Of a stretch of DNA of 64,000 nucleotides, positions 63,853-64,000 are shown piece by piece. The stretch is from Nocardia harenae NBRC 108248. Its GTDB lineage: Bacteria; Actinomycetota; Actinomycetes; Mycobacteriales; Mycobacteriaceae. The stretch covers positions 1 to 64,000 of the forward strand of contig NZ_BDBH01000006.1 of the NCBI RefSeq assembly GCF_001612885.1, given 5' to 3'. The translations under genes were made by a program, and so were the position numbers. Each line of letters starts with the position of its first letter. The stretch's first letter is position 1. Under the pieces are notes generated by a model. It made no database searches. It saw only the letters and a list, made by a program, of their open reading frames with translations, and was not told the origin of the DNA.

Positions 63853-64000
63853 CGCCCCTCCGCATGCGTACCGCCGGGTCGCCCTTTCGCATGCGTCCCA
63901 CCGGCTTGCCCCTTCGTGGGGGTCCCAGCGGCTTGCCCCTTCGTGGGGGGTCCTCCAGCTCGCCCCTTCGTGGGGTTCTCCAGCTCGCCCCTTCGTAGGG
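63853..64000. repeat. tandem array of ~27-bp mini-hairpins, runs off the window
   Basis: At least five degenerate units whose core is a G/C-rich self-complementary segment CCCCTTCGTGGGG, with TTCG as loop and changes that mostly preserve pairing. Spacers vary 24-29 bases. The last unit is cut by the window edge. No reading frame of interest. Confidence 0.65.

Noticed and set aside
63853..64000. CRISPR array at the right end
   Set aside because: Units are degenerate and spacers are not unique sequences of constant length; no cas gene is in the window. It is a mini-hairpin repeat.

Overview
The window is high-GC actinobacterial chromosome, most likely Nocardia or a close Corynebacteriales relative. 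Supporting this are the gene order shared with the Mycobacterium tuberculosis chromosome (from knowledge of that genome: Rv0655 to Rv0634B, then Rv0566c down to Rv0495c), Mce-linked YrbE/Mkl genes, a single-chain HadA-HadB mycolate dehydratase, BldC, Rex-hemACD, MenJ and the small protein bS22. I see no prophage, transposase, CRISPR array or rRNA operon. The interesting parts are mostly at gene junctions and in non-coding repeats.

1-8.3 kb: the first ~150 bases look like a chimeric junction, where a forward alpha/beta-hydrolase fragment abuts a reverse yrbE that has lost its C-terminus. Then, all on the minus strand (listed by rising coordinate): mkl ATPase, rplL-rplJ with an attenuator-like leader, rplA-rplK-nusG-secE, tRNA-Trp, fused hadAB, rpmG, tRNA-Met, tRNA-Thr and tRNA-Tyr.

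8.3-34 kb: yajQ, htpX, then a dispersed menaquinone region: polyprenyl diphosphate synthase, menJ, mgtA-like mannosyltransferase, menG, menD, menB, menE and menA. Interleaved are a 1446-residue nitrate reductase/flavoprotein fusion, a DrrAB-type ABC exporter facing a SARP/AfsR-like regulator, and small VOC, AraC, SRPBCC and DinB-like genes. No menC is seen.

34-43.5 kb: a putatively autoregulated HTH/Clp-N pair with two palindromic operators, a cysteine desulfhydrase-like gene, bldC, and a tightly overlapped operon hemL-gpm-resA-ccdA-resB-ccsB for haem precursor supply and cytochrome c maturation. Two of its junctions hold repeats that encode tiny ORFs joined by four-base stop/start overlaps on both sides.

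43.5-52.1 kb: small membrane and secreted proteins, then the haem operon rex-hemA-hemC-cobA/hemD-hemB behind a good Rex operator, and a glutaredoxin-like gene. 52.2-64 kb: serB-type phosphatase, acyltransferase and epimerase, bS22, an excisionase-type HTH protein, proC, a thioesterase-like protein, a TIM-barrel isomerase, a long disordered membrane protein, ppx, a conserved cysteine-rich protein and a small secreted protein. Two ~127-bp palindromic elements (53.3 kb and 63.8 kb) share ends and loop while their stem arms differ by compensating changes. The window ends inside a tandem array of mini-hairpins.
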